DNA of 64,000 nt, taken from assembly GCF_024273195.1 (NCBI RefSeq), contig NZ_JAMZCU010000004.1, positions 186,001-250,000 of the forward strand, written 5' to 3'. The stretch comes from Devosia ureilytica. Lineage in GTDB: Bacteria; Pseudomonadota; Alphaproteobacteria; Rhizobiales; Devosiaceae. The position numbers and the translations under genes were made by a program. Below the pieces are notes generated by a model, which worked only from the letters and a program-made list of their open reading frames with translations, did not search any database and had not been told where the DNA came from. This document shows positions 50,837 to 62,345 of the stretch, one piece after another. Within the stretch, counting starts at the first letter, position 1. Every line of letters begins with the position of its first letter.

Positions 50837-51787
50837 TCAGAACGGGCTTTCGGCGTCGAGGAATTCTTCGACATTCTCGGCAGTGATAACGGTCGAGTCG
50901 AGGATGTAGCGACCGGCAACCTGGATGCCGCCGGTGAAGTGCGACGTCGTCAGTTCGATCGCCGTTGCGATCATTGCGGGGCTGTAGCTCACGTCGATCG
51001 GAACGAGCTTGTCGCCAGCCTGCACGCGCTGCAGCATCTGCTGCATGCCTGCGCCGCCCACGATGAACATCTCGTCTTCACGACCAGCCTGCTTGATGGC
51101 TTCGATAGCGCCCAGGGCGATATCGTCGTCCTGTGCCCACACACCCTTGATGTCCGGGAAGCGAGTCAGGAAGTCTTGCATGACCTTGAAGCCGTCATCA
51201 CGGTTCCAGTTGGCGAATTCATCGTCCAGCACGGTGATGTTGGTGCCTTCAATGCCGCCCATGAAGCCGTCGAAGCGCTGCTGGTCGATCGGGATCGGCA
51301 GGCCGCGCAGGATCACGATATTGCCGCCCTCGGGCATGACTTGCTTGAAGTATTCCGCCGAGTTTGCACCCAGGCCCGGATTGTCACCGGCAACATAGAG
51401 GTCTTCGACGCCGTCGATCGAGAGCTGACGATCAACCACGGTGACAAACTTGCCAGCGTCCTTGACCTGCTTGATGGCAGAAGTCATTGCGTCCGGGTCG
51501 CCGGGCAGAATGACCAGAGCATCAATGCCGCGGGTTGCGACCATGTCTTCGATGTCGCCGATCTGCTTGGGTGCGTCAGGTGCAGAGGCAAACACGAATT
51601 CGACGTCTGGATAGGTGGCGCCCAGACGATCAATGGCCTGCTGGGCGAAATAGTTCACGCCGCCGGTCCAGCCGTGATCAGCTGCGGGCACCGAAACACC
51701 GATGGTCACCTTGTCCTGTGCCATGGCGACGCCGCCGAGGCTGCCCGCAACAACTGCGGTCGCCAATAGAGATTTTACCAGTTTCAT
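50837..51787 (-). CDS. Sugar ABC transporter, substrate-binding protein
   Basis: This 316-residue periplasmic protein is of the RbsB-type sugar-binding family. Signal peptide MKLVKSLLATAVVAGSLGGV is cleaved after AMA. The mature protein has GVSVPAADHGWTGGVNYFAQ, IDALVILPGDPDAMTSAI, FVTVVDRQLSIDGVE and GVWAQDDDIALGAIEA. The substrate is not evident from sequence. It is the last gene of the three-gene operon on this strand, 52 bases after the permease, and ends at a strong terminator. Confidence 0.88.
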   Translation of the reverse strand: MKLVKSLLATAVVAGSLGGVAMAQDKVTIGVSVPAADHGWTGGVNYFAQQAIDRLGATYPDVEFVFASAPDAPKQIGDIEDMVATRGIDALVILPGDPDAMTSAIKQVKDAGKFVTVVDRQLSIDGVEDLYVAGDNPGLGANSAEYFKQVMPEGGNIVILRGLPIPIDQQRFDGFMGGIEGTNITVLDDEFANWNRDDGFKVMQDFLTRFPDIKGVWAQDDDIALGAIEAIKQAGREDEMFIVGGAGMQQMLQRVQAGDKLVPIDVSYSPAMIATAIELTTSHFTGGIQVAGRYILDSTVITAENVEEFLDAESPF

Positions 51788-51839
51788 TTCAGTCCTCCCA
51801 TAAGTGCCCTTTTTGGGCGAAGTAACCTGTTATTTTCGC

Positions 51840-52853
51840 TTAGTCGCGGCGGCCGCCACGCTGCAGCAACACAGCGAGAATGATGATGACACCCTGGAAA
51901 GCCCCGTTGAGATACGGGCTGATAAAGCTTTGCAGGTTCAGGATATTGCCGATCAGGCCCAGGATGACGACGCCGACCACCGTGCCCCAGACACGGCCAT
52001 AGCCGCCCTTGAGGGTGGTGCCGCCAATGATCACGGCGGCGATGGCTTCGAGTTCCCAGAGCACGCCGGTGGTGCTCGAAGCCGAGCCGAGGCGCGGCAC
52101 ATAAAGAAGCACGGCCACGCCCACCAGAATGCCCTGCAGGATGTAGGTGATCAGCCGGACGTTATCGACATTGATCGAGGAATAGCGCGCCACCTGTTCA
52201 TTGCTGCCGATGGCGGCGCAATGCCGGCCAAACGAGGTGCGGCGCATGACGATCTCGCCGCCGATAGCCACCAGTGCAAAGACCAGGATCGGATAGGGAA
52301 TGCCCAGAAGGCCGTCGTAATACACAGGACGATAGACGTCAGCGACCTGGAAATTGAGCGAGAGCGTGCCGCCATCGGCGAGGAACGTCACCAGCGAGCG
52401 GAAGATACCCATGGTGCCCAGCGTCACGATAAAGGCTTCGATGCGCCCGCGGGTGATCATCAACCCATTGCCGATGCCGGCCGCGCCCCCGATCAATATG
52501 CCTGCGGCCATGCCGGCCAGGATGACACTCCAGCCGATGCCAAACGAGGGGATCAGCCAGTTCATCACCATGATCATCACGCCGGCAATCACCGCTGCCA
52601 TCGAGCCGACTGACAGGTCGAGCCCGCCCGAGGTAATCACGAAGGTGGCGCCAATGGCGATGATGCCGATGAAGCTCGAACGCGCCAGCACATTGGTGAT
52701 GTTGTTGTAGCTCAGGAAATTCTCGTTGAGCGTAATGCCCAGCAGGATCAGCAGCGCCAATGCCACCAATGGGCCAATGGTCTTGAGGTCTGGGCGGAAG
52801 CCGCGCGCCGGCTTTGCCGCAATGTCAGGCGCTGATACGCTCATCGTGTCCAC
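51840..52853 (-). CDS. Sugar ABC transporter, permease
   Basis: This 337-residue RbsC-type permease has eight to ten membrane helices. ITSGGLDLSVGSMAAVIAGV is the DLSVG motif, and IGNGLMITRGRIEAFIVTLGTMGIFRS and IGGTTLKGGYGRVWGTVVG are also typical. The start (52853, or ATG 52844) lies within the end of the ATPase gene, an overlap of 20-29 bases. It probably homodimerises, since only one permease is encoded. Confidence 0.88.
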   Translation of the reverse strand: MDTMSVSAPDIAAKPARGFRPDLKTIGPLVALALLILLGITLNENFLSYNNITNVLARSSFIGIIAIGATFVITSGGLDLSVGSMAAVIAGVMIMVMNWLIPSFGIGWSVILAGMAAGILIGGAAGIGNGLMITRGRIEAFIVTLGTMGIFRSLVTFLADGGTLSLNFQVADVYRPVYYDGLLGIPYPILVFALVAIGGEIVMRRTSFGRHCAAIGSNEQVARYSSINVDNVRLITYILQGILVGVAVLLYVPRLGSASSTTGVLWELEAIAAVIIGGTTLKGGYGRVWGTVVGVVILGLIGNILNLQSFISPYLNGAFQGVIIILAVLLQRGGRRD

Positions 52854-54366
52854 TCTGCTTGATGCCCGCGGCGTACCGCATGATTTCTTCTTCGGTGATC
52901 TCGGCGCCTTCCAGCACCCCCGCGATGCGTCCAGTGCGCATCACCACCACCCGGTGGCTGAGGCCGATCACCTCCTGCAATTCAGAAGAGATGACGATCA
53001 CCGCCTTCCCCTCAGCCGCCAGCGCGGCGATGATGTGATAGATCTGTTGCTTGGTGCCGACATCGATGCCGCGCGTCGGCTCATCCATGATGATGATGTC
53101 GGGGTCGCTCTCCATGGTCTTGCCCAGCATCAGCTTTTGCTGGTTGCCGCCAGACAAACGACCAACCGCCACCGAGGCGTCCCGTGCGCGAATATCGAAA
53201 CGCCGCACCGCCCGCTCCAGTGCACGGTCCTCACTGGACGTATCGAGAAAACCGGCCCGCAAATGGTTCTTGAGCGTCAATAGGGTCAGGTTGGGCCGCA
53301 GACCCATATTGAGCAGCAGGCCCTTGCCCTTGCGGTCCTTGGTCATATAGGCCACGCCTGCGTCGACCGATTGGGCCACGCGGGTAAAGTTCACTGGCTC
53401 GCCATTGAGCGTAACTTCGCCCGCGCTCTTTTGCGCCAGGCCCACAACAGCTTCGGCCACCGCCGTGCGGCCCGAGCCGATGAGGCCGGCAAAACCCAGG
53501 ATTTCGCCCTTGCGCAGGTCGAATGAAATATTCTTGACCGTCGCCGCATCGAGATTGCGCACGCGGAGCACCACCGGCGCATCGACATTGGGTTCGTGCT
53601 TGGGCGGATAGAGGTTGGACAATTCGCGCCCGACCATCATCTGCGCAATCGAATCGGGCGTCAGCGCTTGGGTACCGACAGTGGCGATCAACTGGCCGTC
53701 GCGCAGGACGGTAACGCGGTTGGCCAATTCCATGATCTCGTCGAGCTTGTGCGAAATGAACACTACGGCCACGCCGCGGGCCGTGAGGCGCTTGATCTGC
53801 TCGAACAGCGTTTGGGTTTCGCTCACCGACAGCACCGCGGTCGGCTCGTCCATGATCAGCACGCGCGCATCACGGCTGATTGCCTTGGCGATTTCGACCA
53901 TCTGCTTGTCTGCGACAGAGAGGGTATTGATGCGGGCATCCGGGTCGACGCTGACATGCAGCGTTTCCATGACCGCACGGGCCCGACGACGCATCTCGCC
54001 GGTGTCGAGAAAACCGAAGCGCTTGAGTTCGCGCCCAAGGAAAATGGAGTCTGCGACGGTCAGGTGCTCGGCCAGGTTCAGTTCCTGGTGGATGAGTACG
54101 ATGCCCATGGCTTCGGCCTTGCCGTCGGGCGGCAGTTCCACCGTCTGGCCGTCAAAAGCAATGCTGCCCGAGGTGGGCTGCTCGATGCCTGAAAGGATCT
54201 TGATGAGGGTGGACTTGCCCGCGCCGTTCTCGCCGATGATGGCGTGAACCTCACCGGGGCGCACGTCGAAATCGATGCTGAACAGCACCGGGATTTCGCC
54301 AAAGGATTTTGAAACGCGATGCGCCGACAGAATCGGTGCCACACTCGTTTCCTGCGCATCGACCAT
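52825..54366 (-). CDS. Sugar ABC transporter, double ATPase
   Basis: This 513-residue RbsA-type fused ATPase has first-domain Walker A GENGAGKST and Walker B LIMDEPTAVLS. The second domain has degenerate GLIGSGRTA and the signature LSGGNQQKLMLGK with MDEPTRGIDVG. ATG 54366 is chosen because GGAGGGG lies eight bases upstream. The frame continues to an ATG at 54441 that would overlap the operators. It is the first gene of the operon, divergent from the LacI-type regulator. Confidence 0.9.
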   Translation of the reverse strand: MVDAQETSVAPILSAHRVSKSFGEIPVLFSIDFDVRPGEVHAIIGENGAGKSTLIKILSGIEQPTSGSIAFDGQTVELPPDGKAEAMGIVLIHQELNLAEHLTVADSIFLGRELKRFGFLDTGEMRRRARAVMETLHVSVDPDARINTLSVADKQMVEIAKAISRDARVLIMDEPTAVLSVSETQTLFEQIKRLTARGVAVVFISHKLDEIMELANRVTVLRDGQLIATVGTQALTPDSIAQMMVGRELSNLYPPKHEPNVDAPVVLRVRNLDAATVKNISFDLRKGEILGFAGLIGSGRTAVAEAVVGLAQKSAGEVTLNGEPVNFTRVAQSVDAGVAYMTKDRKGKGLLLNMGLRPNLTLLTLKNHLRAGFLDTSSEDRALERAVRRFDIRARDASVAVGRLSGGNQQKLMLGKTMESDPDIIIMDEPTRGIDVGTKQQIYHIIAALAAEGKAVIVISSELQEVIGLSHRVVVMRTGRIAGVLEGAEITEEEIMRYAAGIKQSGHDERISA

Positions 54367-54426
54367 GCGTCCGACCCCTCCCCTGAGCCGGTCCGCTTGC
54401 TGCGGAGCTCTTTGCTCAATCAGTGA

Positions 54427-54461
54427 TGTAAAGGTTTTCATGATTGGTGTAAAGGTTTACA
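54427..54461. promoter_or_regulatory. Tandem operators of the LacI-type regulator
   Basis: TGTAAAGGTTTTCA (54427-54440) and TGTAAAGGTTTACA (54448-54461) are two copies of one 14-base near-palindrome placed exactly 21 bases, two helical turns, apart in the divergent gap. The arms TGTAAA/TTTACA fit a LacI/GalR-family site. Confidence 0.65.
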
Positions 54462-54572
54462 AGACGGGAAAACAAGACAAGCCTGTGGATGCCTCTGGCG
54501 GCGCCAGAAGCATCTGCTAAGGGCAGGAGGGCGCTGGATTTTTGGATCCGGCGCGGAGGGGCGGAGCGCCAA

Positions 54573-55598
54573 GTGCAGCAGGAAAAGCTGGCCACCATTG
54601 AAGACGTCGCCGCCATGGCCGGCGTCTCCATTGCCACGGTGAGCCGCGCCATCAATGAGCCGACCAAAGTGGCCGACGCCACCCGCCGTCGCGTCACCGA
54701 TGCCATTGCCCGCACCGGCTACACCACCAATGCCATGGCCCGCTCGCTGCGCATGCGGCGCTCCAACATGATCCTGATCCTGGCGCCGGATGTGGGCGAC
54801 CCGAATTTCTCGAACATCCTGGTCGGCCTTGAAACCGAGGCCAGCAAGCGCGGCTATGGCCTGCTGATCGGCAATACGCAGAACGATCCAAGCCGCGAAA
54901 CCGATTACCTGCGCTTCATCAGTTCCAACCAGGCCGACGGGCTGATCCTGTTCACCGGCCACCTGCCCTATGGCTTGAGCCAAAGCCCGCCTGCGGCGCG
55001 GCTACCGCCCATGGTTGCGGTCAACGAGCCGGTCATCGGCAAGGGCGTGCCGTTCGTGGGCGTCGATAATTTTGAGGGGGCGCGCGTTGCCACCGAGCAC
55101 CTGATTTCGCAGGGTCACCGCCGCATTGCCTATATCGGGCACGCCCCCCACCGCGAGGTCAGCCGCTTGCGCGAGGAGGGCTACCGGGCGGCACTGGCCG
55201 GCGCCGGGCTCACGGCCGATCCGCGTCTCGTCATTGATGGTGACGGCACCACGGAAAGCGGACGCGCCGCGGCCGAGCTCATGTTCGTGCGCGACGCCCT
55301 GCCCACGGCCTTTTTCTGCGTCAACGACGCGACGGCCATGGGCGTGATGATCGCACTCAACGCCCGCCGCTATGAACTGCCCAGGCAGTTCTCGATCATG
55401 GGCTTTGACGACATTTCCTTTGCCAGCTTCCTCACGCCCTCGCTCACCACAATGAAACAGCCCCGCCACCGTATGGGCGAGGCTGCCATGGATCTGCTGC
55501 TGGCCCTACTGGCCGGCGAAGAGCCCACATCGCGCGAAGTGCTGCTGCGCGCTGAACTCATCGTGCGCAATTCGGTGTCGCGGCCGAGCAATCAGTAG
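54573..55598 (+). CDS. LacI-family transcription regulator
   Basis: This 341-residue repressor has an N-terminal LacI HTH ([20 protein letters not shown], about 6-26, then INEPTKV) and hinge ([15 protein letters not shown]). The sugar-binding domain has [36 protein letters not shown] and [22 protein letters not shown] 54573 follows GGAG at six bases. An in-frame ATG at 54489 has no ribosome site. It is divergent from the sugar ABC operon, which it most likely represses until the sugar binds. It overlaps the convergent DUF305 gene by seven bases. Confidence 0.88.
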   Translation: MQQEKLATIEDVAAMAGVSIATVSRAINEPTKVADATRRRVTDAIARTGYTTNAMARSLRMRRSNMILILAPDVGDPNFSNILVGLETEASKRGYGLLIGNTQNDPSRETDYLRFISSNQADGLILFTGHLPYGLSQSPPAARLPPMVAVNEPVIGKGVPFVGVDNFEGARVATEHLISQGHRRIAYIGHAPHREVSRLREEGYRAALAGAGLTADPRLVIDGDGTTESGRAAAELMFVRDALPTAFFCVNDATAMGVMIALNARRYELPRQFSIMGFDDISFASFLTPSLTTMKQPRHRMGEAAMDLLLALLAGEEPTSREVLLRAELIVRNSVSRPSNQ

Positions 55599-55945
55599 CC
55601 GTTCTTTTCCAGCCATTCCTTCATCCAGGCGATTTCTTCTTCCTGGGCGGCGATCACGGCTTGGGCCAGTTTGCGCACCTCGGGGTCAGTGCCGTGTTCG
55701 AGCACGATGCGCGCCATGTCCACCGCGCCCTGATGATGCGGGATCATGCCCAGAATGAAGTCGACGTCGGCATTGCCGGTATAGTCCACGTCCATGTCAG
55801 TGTGCATTTTGGCATTGGCATCGCGAAAGGCCATTGTGGCGGGCGTGTCGTCGGCGGCCATCATGGCGTCATGGCCTGAGTGGTCCTGGGCCATTGCTGG
55901 CAAGGTCAGGGTCGCAAGGACAAGGGCGATAAGAACGGGTCGCAT
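55592..55945 (-). CDS. DUF305 secreted metal-associated protein
   Basis: This 117-residue periplasmic protein has signal peptide [19 protein letters not shown]. The DUF305 core follows, with [44 protein letters not shown]. The Met- and His-rich features ([16 protein letters not shown]) suggest metal handling, and DUF305 genes are common in copper-resistance loci. The start at 55945 follows GGAGG. A perfect CueR-type dyad lies 35-54 bases upstream, so it is inferred to belong to the copper regulon. Confidence 0.85.
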   Translation of the reverse strand: MRPVLIALVLATLTLPAMAQDHSGHDAMMAADDTPATMAFRDANAKMHTDMDVDYTGNADVDFILGMIPHHQGAVDMARIVLEHGTDPEVRKLAQAVIAAQEEEIAWMKEWLEKNGY

Positions 55946-55979
55946 GGGTACCTCCAAAAGCAGACTCCGCCTTTCTGCA

Positions 55980-55999
55980 ACCTTCCAGAATGGGAAGGT
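55980..55999 (-). promoter_or_regulatory. CueR-type operator of the DUF305 gene
   Basis: The perfect dyad ACCTTCC-N6-GGAAGGT has TTGACC at one edge on the minus strand and a CAGAAA-like -10 at 19-base spacing. It matches the copA operator in core sequence and layout. Confidence 0.78.
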
Positions 56000-56041
56000 C
56001 AATACACCTTTTGGTGCTTTTGGCCCGACCGTGTGCAGCGC

Positions 56042-57706
<1,665 letters not shown>

Positions 57707-57716
57707 TTCTGGCTCC

Positions 57717-58904
57717 TCAATACGGGTCGACGGCATCGCGCAGGCCATCGCCGAGCGCGTTGAAGGCAAAGACGGTAATCAGCACGAAGATCACCGGCGA
57801 GAGAATCCAGGGATAGGAGCCGATCACCGAGAAGGTGCCGGTGTCCTGCAGCATCAGTCCCCAGGAGACCAGCGGCGGCTTTACCGCAAAGCCCAGGAAG
57901 CCAAGAAAGCTCTCGAGCAGCACCACGCTGGGAATGGCCAGCGTGATGGCGACAATGATGTGGCTCAGGACATTGGGCAGGATATGCCGGGTGATGATGC
58001 GCCAGTCCGATGCGCCCACCGCAATGGCGGCCCGCACATATTCGATGCGCGCCAGCGACAGCGTCTTGGAGCGCACTTCCCGGCTCAATTGCGCCCATCC
58101 CAGCACCGCCATGACGAAAATCACGAAGCTGAGGAACACGTTGGAGGGTGCCGTCACCGGGATCAGCGAGGTCAGCGCGAGATAGAGCGGCAATTGCGGG
58201 AAGGCGAGCACGAATTCGACGAAGCGCTGCACCCAGGCGTCGAGCGCGCCCCCGATATAGCCGGAGGTGATGCCGACGAGGGTGCCGACAATGGTGGTTA
58301 TGGTCACCACGGCCAGGGCAATCATCAGGCTGATACGCGAGCCCACAATGCCGCGCGAGAGGATATCGCGACCGAATTTGTCAGTGCCCAGCAATTGAAT
58401 CGGCCGGCCGTCGGTCGAGCCGAAGAAGTGGATATTGGCCGGGATGAACCAGAGCAGATGATAGCTGTAGCCCTCAACGAAGAAGCCGGTTGGCGTCGGA
58501 TTGTCCTTGATGGCGCCGGTCAGCGGCTGAAACGTCACCGGATCGAATTCGCCGGTATCGCCAATCGGATAGACATAGGGAATGAGGCTGAAATTTCCGG
58601 CCGGGTCTTCAAAGGCGATCAGGTCGGGCGGCGCAAAGGGCAGGTTGGGCTCCTTGGGGTCCATGGGCGCGAAGAAATCGGCAAATACCGAGACGACCAG
58701 CAGCATGACCACGAGCACCAGCCCAATCATGCCCATGGTGGAGCGGCGGAAGCGGCGCCACACGAGGGTGGCATAGGTTTCGCTGCCCGAGCCATGGCGG
58801 CTGGCGGCGGGTGGCACATCGGCCTCCACGGCGGCGGTCGGCGCGGGGCCGGCCGCAACATCGGTGGGCAACGGGACCGAGGAGTGGGTGTCCTTGCTGG
58901 TCAT
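57717..58904 (-). CDS. Family-5 ABC transporter, permease 2
   Basis: This 395-residue DppC/YejE-type permease has a Pro/Ala-rich cytoplasmic N-terminus (VAAGPAPTAAVEADVPPAAS). The first helix is MGMIGLVLVVMLLVVSVFADFF, followed by a large periplasmic insert of about 100 residues. The core has GTDKFGRDILSRGIVGSRISL and the EYVRAAIAVGASDWRIITRH coupling motif. Its length exceeds ordinary DppC (about 300) because of that insert, as in YejE. The start overlaps the preceding permease stop (ATGA). Confidence 0.88.
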   Translation of the reverse strand: MTSKDTHSSVPLPTDVAAGPAPTAAVEADVPPAASRHGSGSETYATLVWRRFRRSTMGMIGLVLVVMLLVVSVFADFFAPMDPKEPNLPFAPPDLIAFEDPAGNFSLIPYVYPIGDTGEFDPVTFQPLTGAIKDNPTPTGFFVEGYSYHLLWFIPANIHFFGSTDGRPIQLLGTDKFGRDILSRGIVGSRISLMIALAVVTITTIVGTLVGITSGYIGGALDAWVQRFVEFVLAFPQLPLYLALTSLIPVTAPSNVFLSFVIFVMAVLGWAQLSREVRSKTLSLARIEYVRAAIAVGASDWRIITRHILPNVLSHIIVAITLAIPSVVLLESFLGFLGFAVKPPLVSWGLMLQDTGTFSVIGSYPWILSPVIFVLITVFAFNALGDGLRDAVDPY

Positions 58905-59911
58905 TCTGCGCTCCCTCCGAGGCGAACACGGGGATCGAGCGCGACCAGCAGGAGGTCGGCGATGATGTTGCCAATGATCAGCGTCGTGGCCAGCACCAGC
59001 ATGAAGGTGGCAGTGACATAGACGTCACCGACGCCCATGGAGCCAACGATGGCCGGGCCGACGGTGGCGAGGCCGAAGACGATGGCGACCTCGATTTCAC
59101 CGGTCAGCATATAGGGCAGCACCACGCCCTGGTAGGCGACCAGCGGATGCAGCGCGTTGGGCACCGCATGCTTCAGGATCACCGCACTTTCGGGCAGACC
59201 CTTGGCGCGCGCGGTCTCGACATATTGGGAATTGAGCACGTCGAGCAGGTTCGCCCGCATGACGCGCATATTGTAGGCGAGCCCGCCAAAGGTGGCGATG
59301 AAGATCACTGGCCAGACATGCTGGACAAGGTTGACGAACTTGTCCCAGCTCCAGGGCGCACCCCCATAGCGGGCGGAAAAGAACATGCCCACTTCCGACA
59401 CATTGAGCCGGAAGACCAGGACATAGAGGAGGATGATCGCCAGCAGGAAGCGGGGGATCGTCATGCCCAGGAATGAGATGATGCCCAGGCCAGTGTCAAT
59501 CCAGGAATATTGACGGGTGGCGGCAACAATTCCCAGCCCGATGCCCAGCAACGAAGCCAGAATGTGACACACCAACGCCAGGACAATGGTCGCTGGCAGG
59601 CGCTCGGCCACCACCGTGCCAACTTCCTTGTTGTAGAAAAATGAGTGCCCGAAATCGAAGCGGGTCACGATGCCGGAGATCCACCGAAAATATTGCACGA
59701 TTATCGGATCGTTGAGACCATTTGCCTCGCGATAGATTTCGGCCTGCCGCTCGGCAACGTCGGGCGCGGCACCGCCCTGGTTGATCAGCATGGATCGGAT
59801 CGTGTCACCATAGTCGCCGGGCGGCGCCTGGATGATCGCGAAGGTTACGATGCTGAGCAGAAACAGCAGCGGGATTGCGCCCAGAACGCGCATGGTCAGA
59901 AATCGCAGCAT
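58901..59911 (-). CDS. Family-5 ABC transporter, permease 1
   Basis: This 336-residue DppB/YejB-type permease opens MLRFLTMRVLGAIPLLFLLS. A periplasmic loop (PPGDYGDTIRSML...ERQAEIYREANGLNDP) precedes FDFGHSFFYNKEVGTVVAERLPAT. The coupling helix is QYVETARAKGLPESAVILKHAVPNAL. It is complete, with GAAGAGG before the start. It is separated from the binding-protein gene by a RIME-like repeat. Confidence 0.9.
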   Translation of the reverse strand: MLRFLTMRVLGAIPLLFLLSIVTFAIIQAPPGDYGDTIRSMLINQGGAAPDVAERQAEIYREANGLNDPIIVQYFRWISGIVTRFDFGHSFFYNKEVGTVVAERLPATIVLALVCHILASLLGIGLGIVAATRQYSWIDTGLGIISFLGMTIPRFLLAIILLYVLVFRLNVSEVGMFFSARYGGAPWSWDKFVNLVQHVWPVIFIATFGGLAYNMRVMRANLLDVLNSQYVETARAKGLPESAVILKHAVPNALHPLVAYQGVVLPYMLTGEIEVAIVFGLATVGPAIVGSMGVGDVYVTATFMLVLATTLIIGNIIADLLLVALDPRVRLGGSAE

Positions 59912-59938
59912 CTTGGCCTCTTCGAAGTGTTCAGATGA

Positions 59939-60059
59939 CCCCTCACCTCGCCCCTCTCCCCAAAGGGGCGAGGGGATCAGGCCGGTGACATTGACTCGAT
60001 CCAGTCACGAACTCGATCCAGCCCCCTCGCCCCTTTGGGGAGAGGATTGGGGTGAGGGG
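59939..60059. repeat. RIME-like repeat between binding-protein and permease genes
   Basis: The ends are CCCCTCACCTCGCCCC and GATTGGGGTGAGGGG, with inner CTCTCCCCAAAGGGGCGAGG and CCTCGCCCCTTTGGGGAGAG inverted copies. The spacer holds a short direct repeat, ACTCGATCCAG. The architecture is the same as in the copy inside cysG. Confidence 0.85.
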
Positions 60060-60104
60060 CTGCGCACCGGTCGAATGGCCAGCGCACAGCCCCTCGTCGT
60101 TGCG

Positions 60105-62183
60105 TCAGACTGGTCCAGCGCCGCCCGGTGCACCGGGCAGTGTTTCTGGATGCAATTCGAAATCGCCCTGCTTGTCTTCCGGCACGAAGACCCGTTCGCG
60201 GATGATGTTGTCTTCAGCCCAGTTGAACATGAAGATCGGTGCACCGGCCGGGATATTGGCGAAGCGCTTGTTGATGATCAGCGCACCCGGATATTGGGTG
60301 AGGCCGATTGAGTAGACGTTCTCGGTGAAGAGACGCTGGTACTGCTTCATCAGTTCGGCACGTTCGGCATTGTCGCTGGTGGCGATGAACTTGTTCACGA
60401 CATCTACCATTTCCGACTCGAACGGCAGCAGATCGACCGTGCCATCGGTGCCGGCGCGGTGGAAATAGCTGGTGCGCGGGCCAGTCGGAGCGAGCGAGGT
60501 CGTCCCTTGCACCACCGACACCATTTCGGCGCCTTGGCGTTCCACGCTCCAGTCATATTGGCCGGCCTGGGCGATGTCATCGCGCGCTGTACCCGACTGG
60601 AAGTTGGCGATCACTCTGATCCCAAGCGGTTCGAGTTGAGCGATGACGCCTTCGGCCAGATTGGTATCCGTGCCGTAGTCGGTATTGGCAAGGAGGGTGA
60701 TTTCAACGTCCGCACCACCCGCAGTTCCGGCCGGGAAATTGCGGATGCCGTTGCCGTCCGTATCCACCAGGTCGAGGCCGTCGAGAAGGGCATTCGCCGC
60801 TTCCAGGTTAAACGGATAATAGACCGTCGAATCCTTGTCGTAATAGGTCGTGCCGGCATAGAGCCCGCCCGGATAGATGGCTGTGAACGGGCCACGAACC
60901 AGCGATTCACCCAGGCGCTGCCGATCAACCGTCATGGTGATCGCCTTGCGGAAATCGAGGTTGCGGTTGAGGTCACGAATGGCCTGAGCACGCTCGTCCG
61001 GTTCGCCCCAACCATTGCCCGACAGGTTCATGCGCAGCGCGTAACCAATCGTGCGGGCACCAAATTGCAGACGGGCCGGAGCCGTTTCTTCTGCCGAGCG
61101 ACGCAGCGCTTCGACATAGCTTTCGGCCTGTTCAAGGTTCGAAAAGTCGCCTGAACCGGCAACGGCCTGGACGTCACGATCAGCCCAGGTCGAGAGGCGG
61201 TAGTGCATCTCATTGAGATAGGGGAGCTGATTGCCCTGCTCGTCGACCTTCCAGTAATAGGGATTGCGACGCATCACGATGATGTCGTCCGGGCGATACT
61301 CCACCGGCACCCAGGCGCCCATCACCGGAATGTTCATGTATTCGGGCGGGAAGGCGTTCTTGTACTGCTCATAGGTATTGTCCGAATAGTTCGGATGTTC
61401 TGGCTTGAGAATATGGCTCGGGCCGGGGCAGAACCGGCCATAGGCCATGTCATATAGATACTGCGCTGGCCGGACTTCCTTGAAGGTCCACTTGATTGTG
61501 TAAGGATCGAGCGCTTCGAGCGTCGTGCCAACACCAAACGTCTCGGGTGTCGCACCATTGAGCGGCGACACGTTCTGGTCGAGGACATTGTCCTCCCAAT
61601 AGAACATGACGTCTTCGGCATCGAACGGGTCGCCATCAGACCATTTCGCGCCCTCGATCAGGTGCATGGTCAGTTCGTGACCGTCCTCGGACCATTCCCA
61701 GCTTTTGGCCAGGTTCGGCATTGGCGCCAGCTCGTCCGCCTTGACTTGAAACAGCGGTCCGGTGCGGGTCAGGCATTCGGAAAGCCCGATGTCGATGCCG
61801 CCCCAGCCCTGGCTCTGGCCACCGATATAATTCCAGCCCTCGGGCCGGCCGCCGATGACGTGGCGCATGGTGTCGCCGTAAACGCCGATGCCGTCCGGCA
61901 TGTTGGCGGTCTTGTAGACCATGGGTTCTGCCGGCAGGCGCTCGGCGACAGGCGGCAGGGTGCCGGCGTCGACATATTTCGAGGTGACCCAGTCTGGCTC
62001 ATGATATTCGGGCAATGCGCGATATTCGAGAATGTCGGACAGGCTGACAAAAATTGGCTCGCTCTGTGCAGCGAATTCCGGCGGATCCGGCAGCTCGCCC
62101 GTCAGTTCCTGCGCTGGCATGGCCAACATCGATACGGACAGCAAAAGTCCTGCCCCGCCAAGGGCATAGATATGCTTTCTCAA
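60105..62183 (-). CDS. Family-5 extracellular solute-binding protein
   Basis: This 692-residue periplasmic SBP is of the Dpp/Opp family. A TTG start at 62183, five bases after GGGAGG, gives a clean signal peptide (KHIYALGGAGLLLSVSMLAM, cleaved near PAQE). The annotated-length alternative from ATG 62261 would bury it. Family marks are PNLAKSWEWSEDGHELTMHL, GAKWSDGDPFDAEDVMFYWE and DFRKAITMTVDRQRLGESLV. It is longer than peptide-binding DppA (about 530), as is common for binding proteins of large oligosaccharides or peptides. Divergent AraC and halogenase-like neighbours favour a sugar ligand, but this is not shown. Confidence 0.88.
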   Translation of the reverse strand: MRKHIYALGGAGLLLSVSMLAMPAQELTGELPDPPEFAAQSEPIFVSLSDILEYRALPEYHEPDWVTSKYVDAGTLPPVAERLPAEPMVYKTANMPDGIGVYGDTMRHVIGGRPEGWNYIGGQSQGWGGIDIGLSECLTRTGPLFQVKADELAPMPNLAKSWEWSEDGHELTMHLIEGAKWSDGDPFDAEDVMFYWEDNVLDQNVSPLNGATPETFGVGTTLEALDPYTIKWTFKEVRPAQYLYDMAYGRFCPGPSHILKPEHPNYSDNTYEQYKNAFPPEYMNIPVMGAWVPVEYRPDDIIVMRRNPYYWKVDEQGNQLPYLNEMHYRLSTWADRDVQAVAGSGDFSNLEQAESYVEALRRSAEETAPARLQFGARTIGYALRMNLSGNGWGEPDERAQAIRDLNRNLDFRKAITMTVDRQRLGESLVRGPFTAIYPGGLYAGTTYYDKDSTVYYPFNLEAANALLDGLDLVDTDGNGIRNFPAGTAGGADVEITLLANTDYGTDTNLAEGVIAQLEPLGIRVIANFQSGTARDDIAQAGQYDWSVERQGAEMVSVVQGTTSLAPTGPRTSYFHRAGTDGTVDLLPFESEMVDVVNKFIATSDNAERAELMKQYQRLFTENVYSIGLTQYPGALIINKRFANIPAGAPIFMFNWAEDNIIRERVFVPEDKQGDFELHPETLPGAPGGAGPV

Positions 62184-62345
62184 TAGAACCTCCCATTGCA
62201 ATCGGGGCAAAGGCGGTCTTGCCTGGCCGGTGTCTCCTCTCCGGCCCATGCCTCCGTGCATGGCTAAAGCCTAACCCTTGCATGATGCGAAGCAATCCGG
62301 AATGATAGTGAGTAATTCCGGCTTTCTAAGAAGAAAGTGAAAAGC

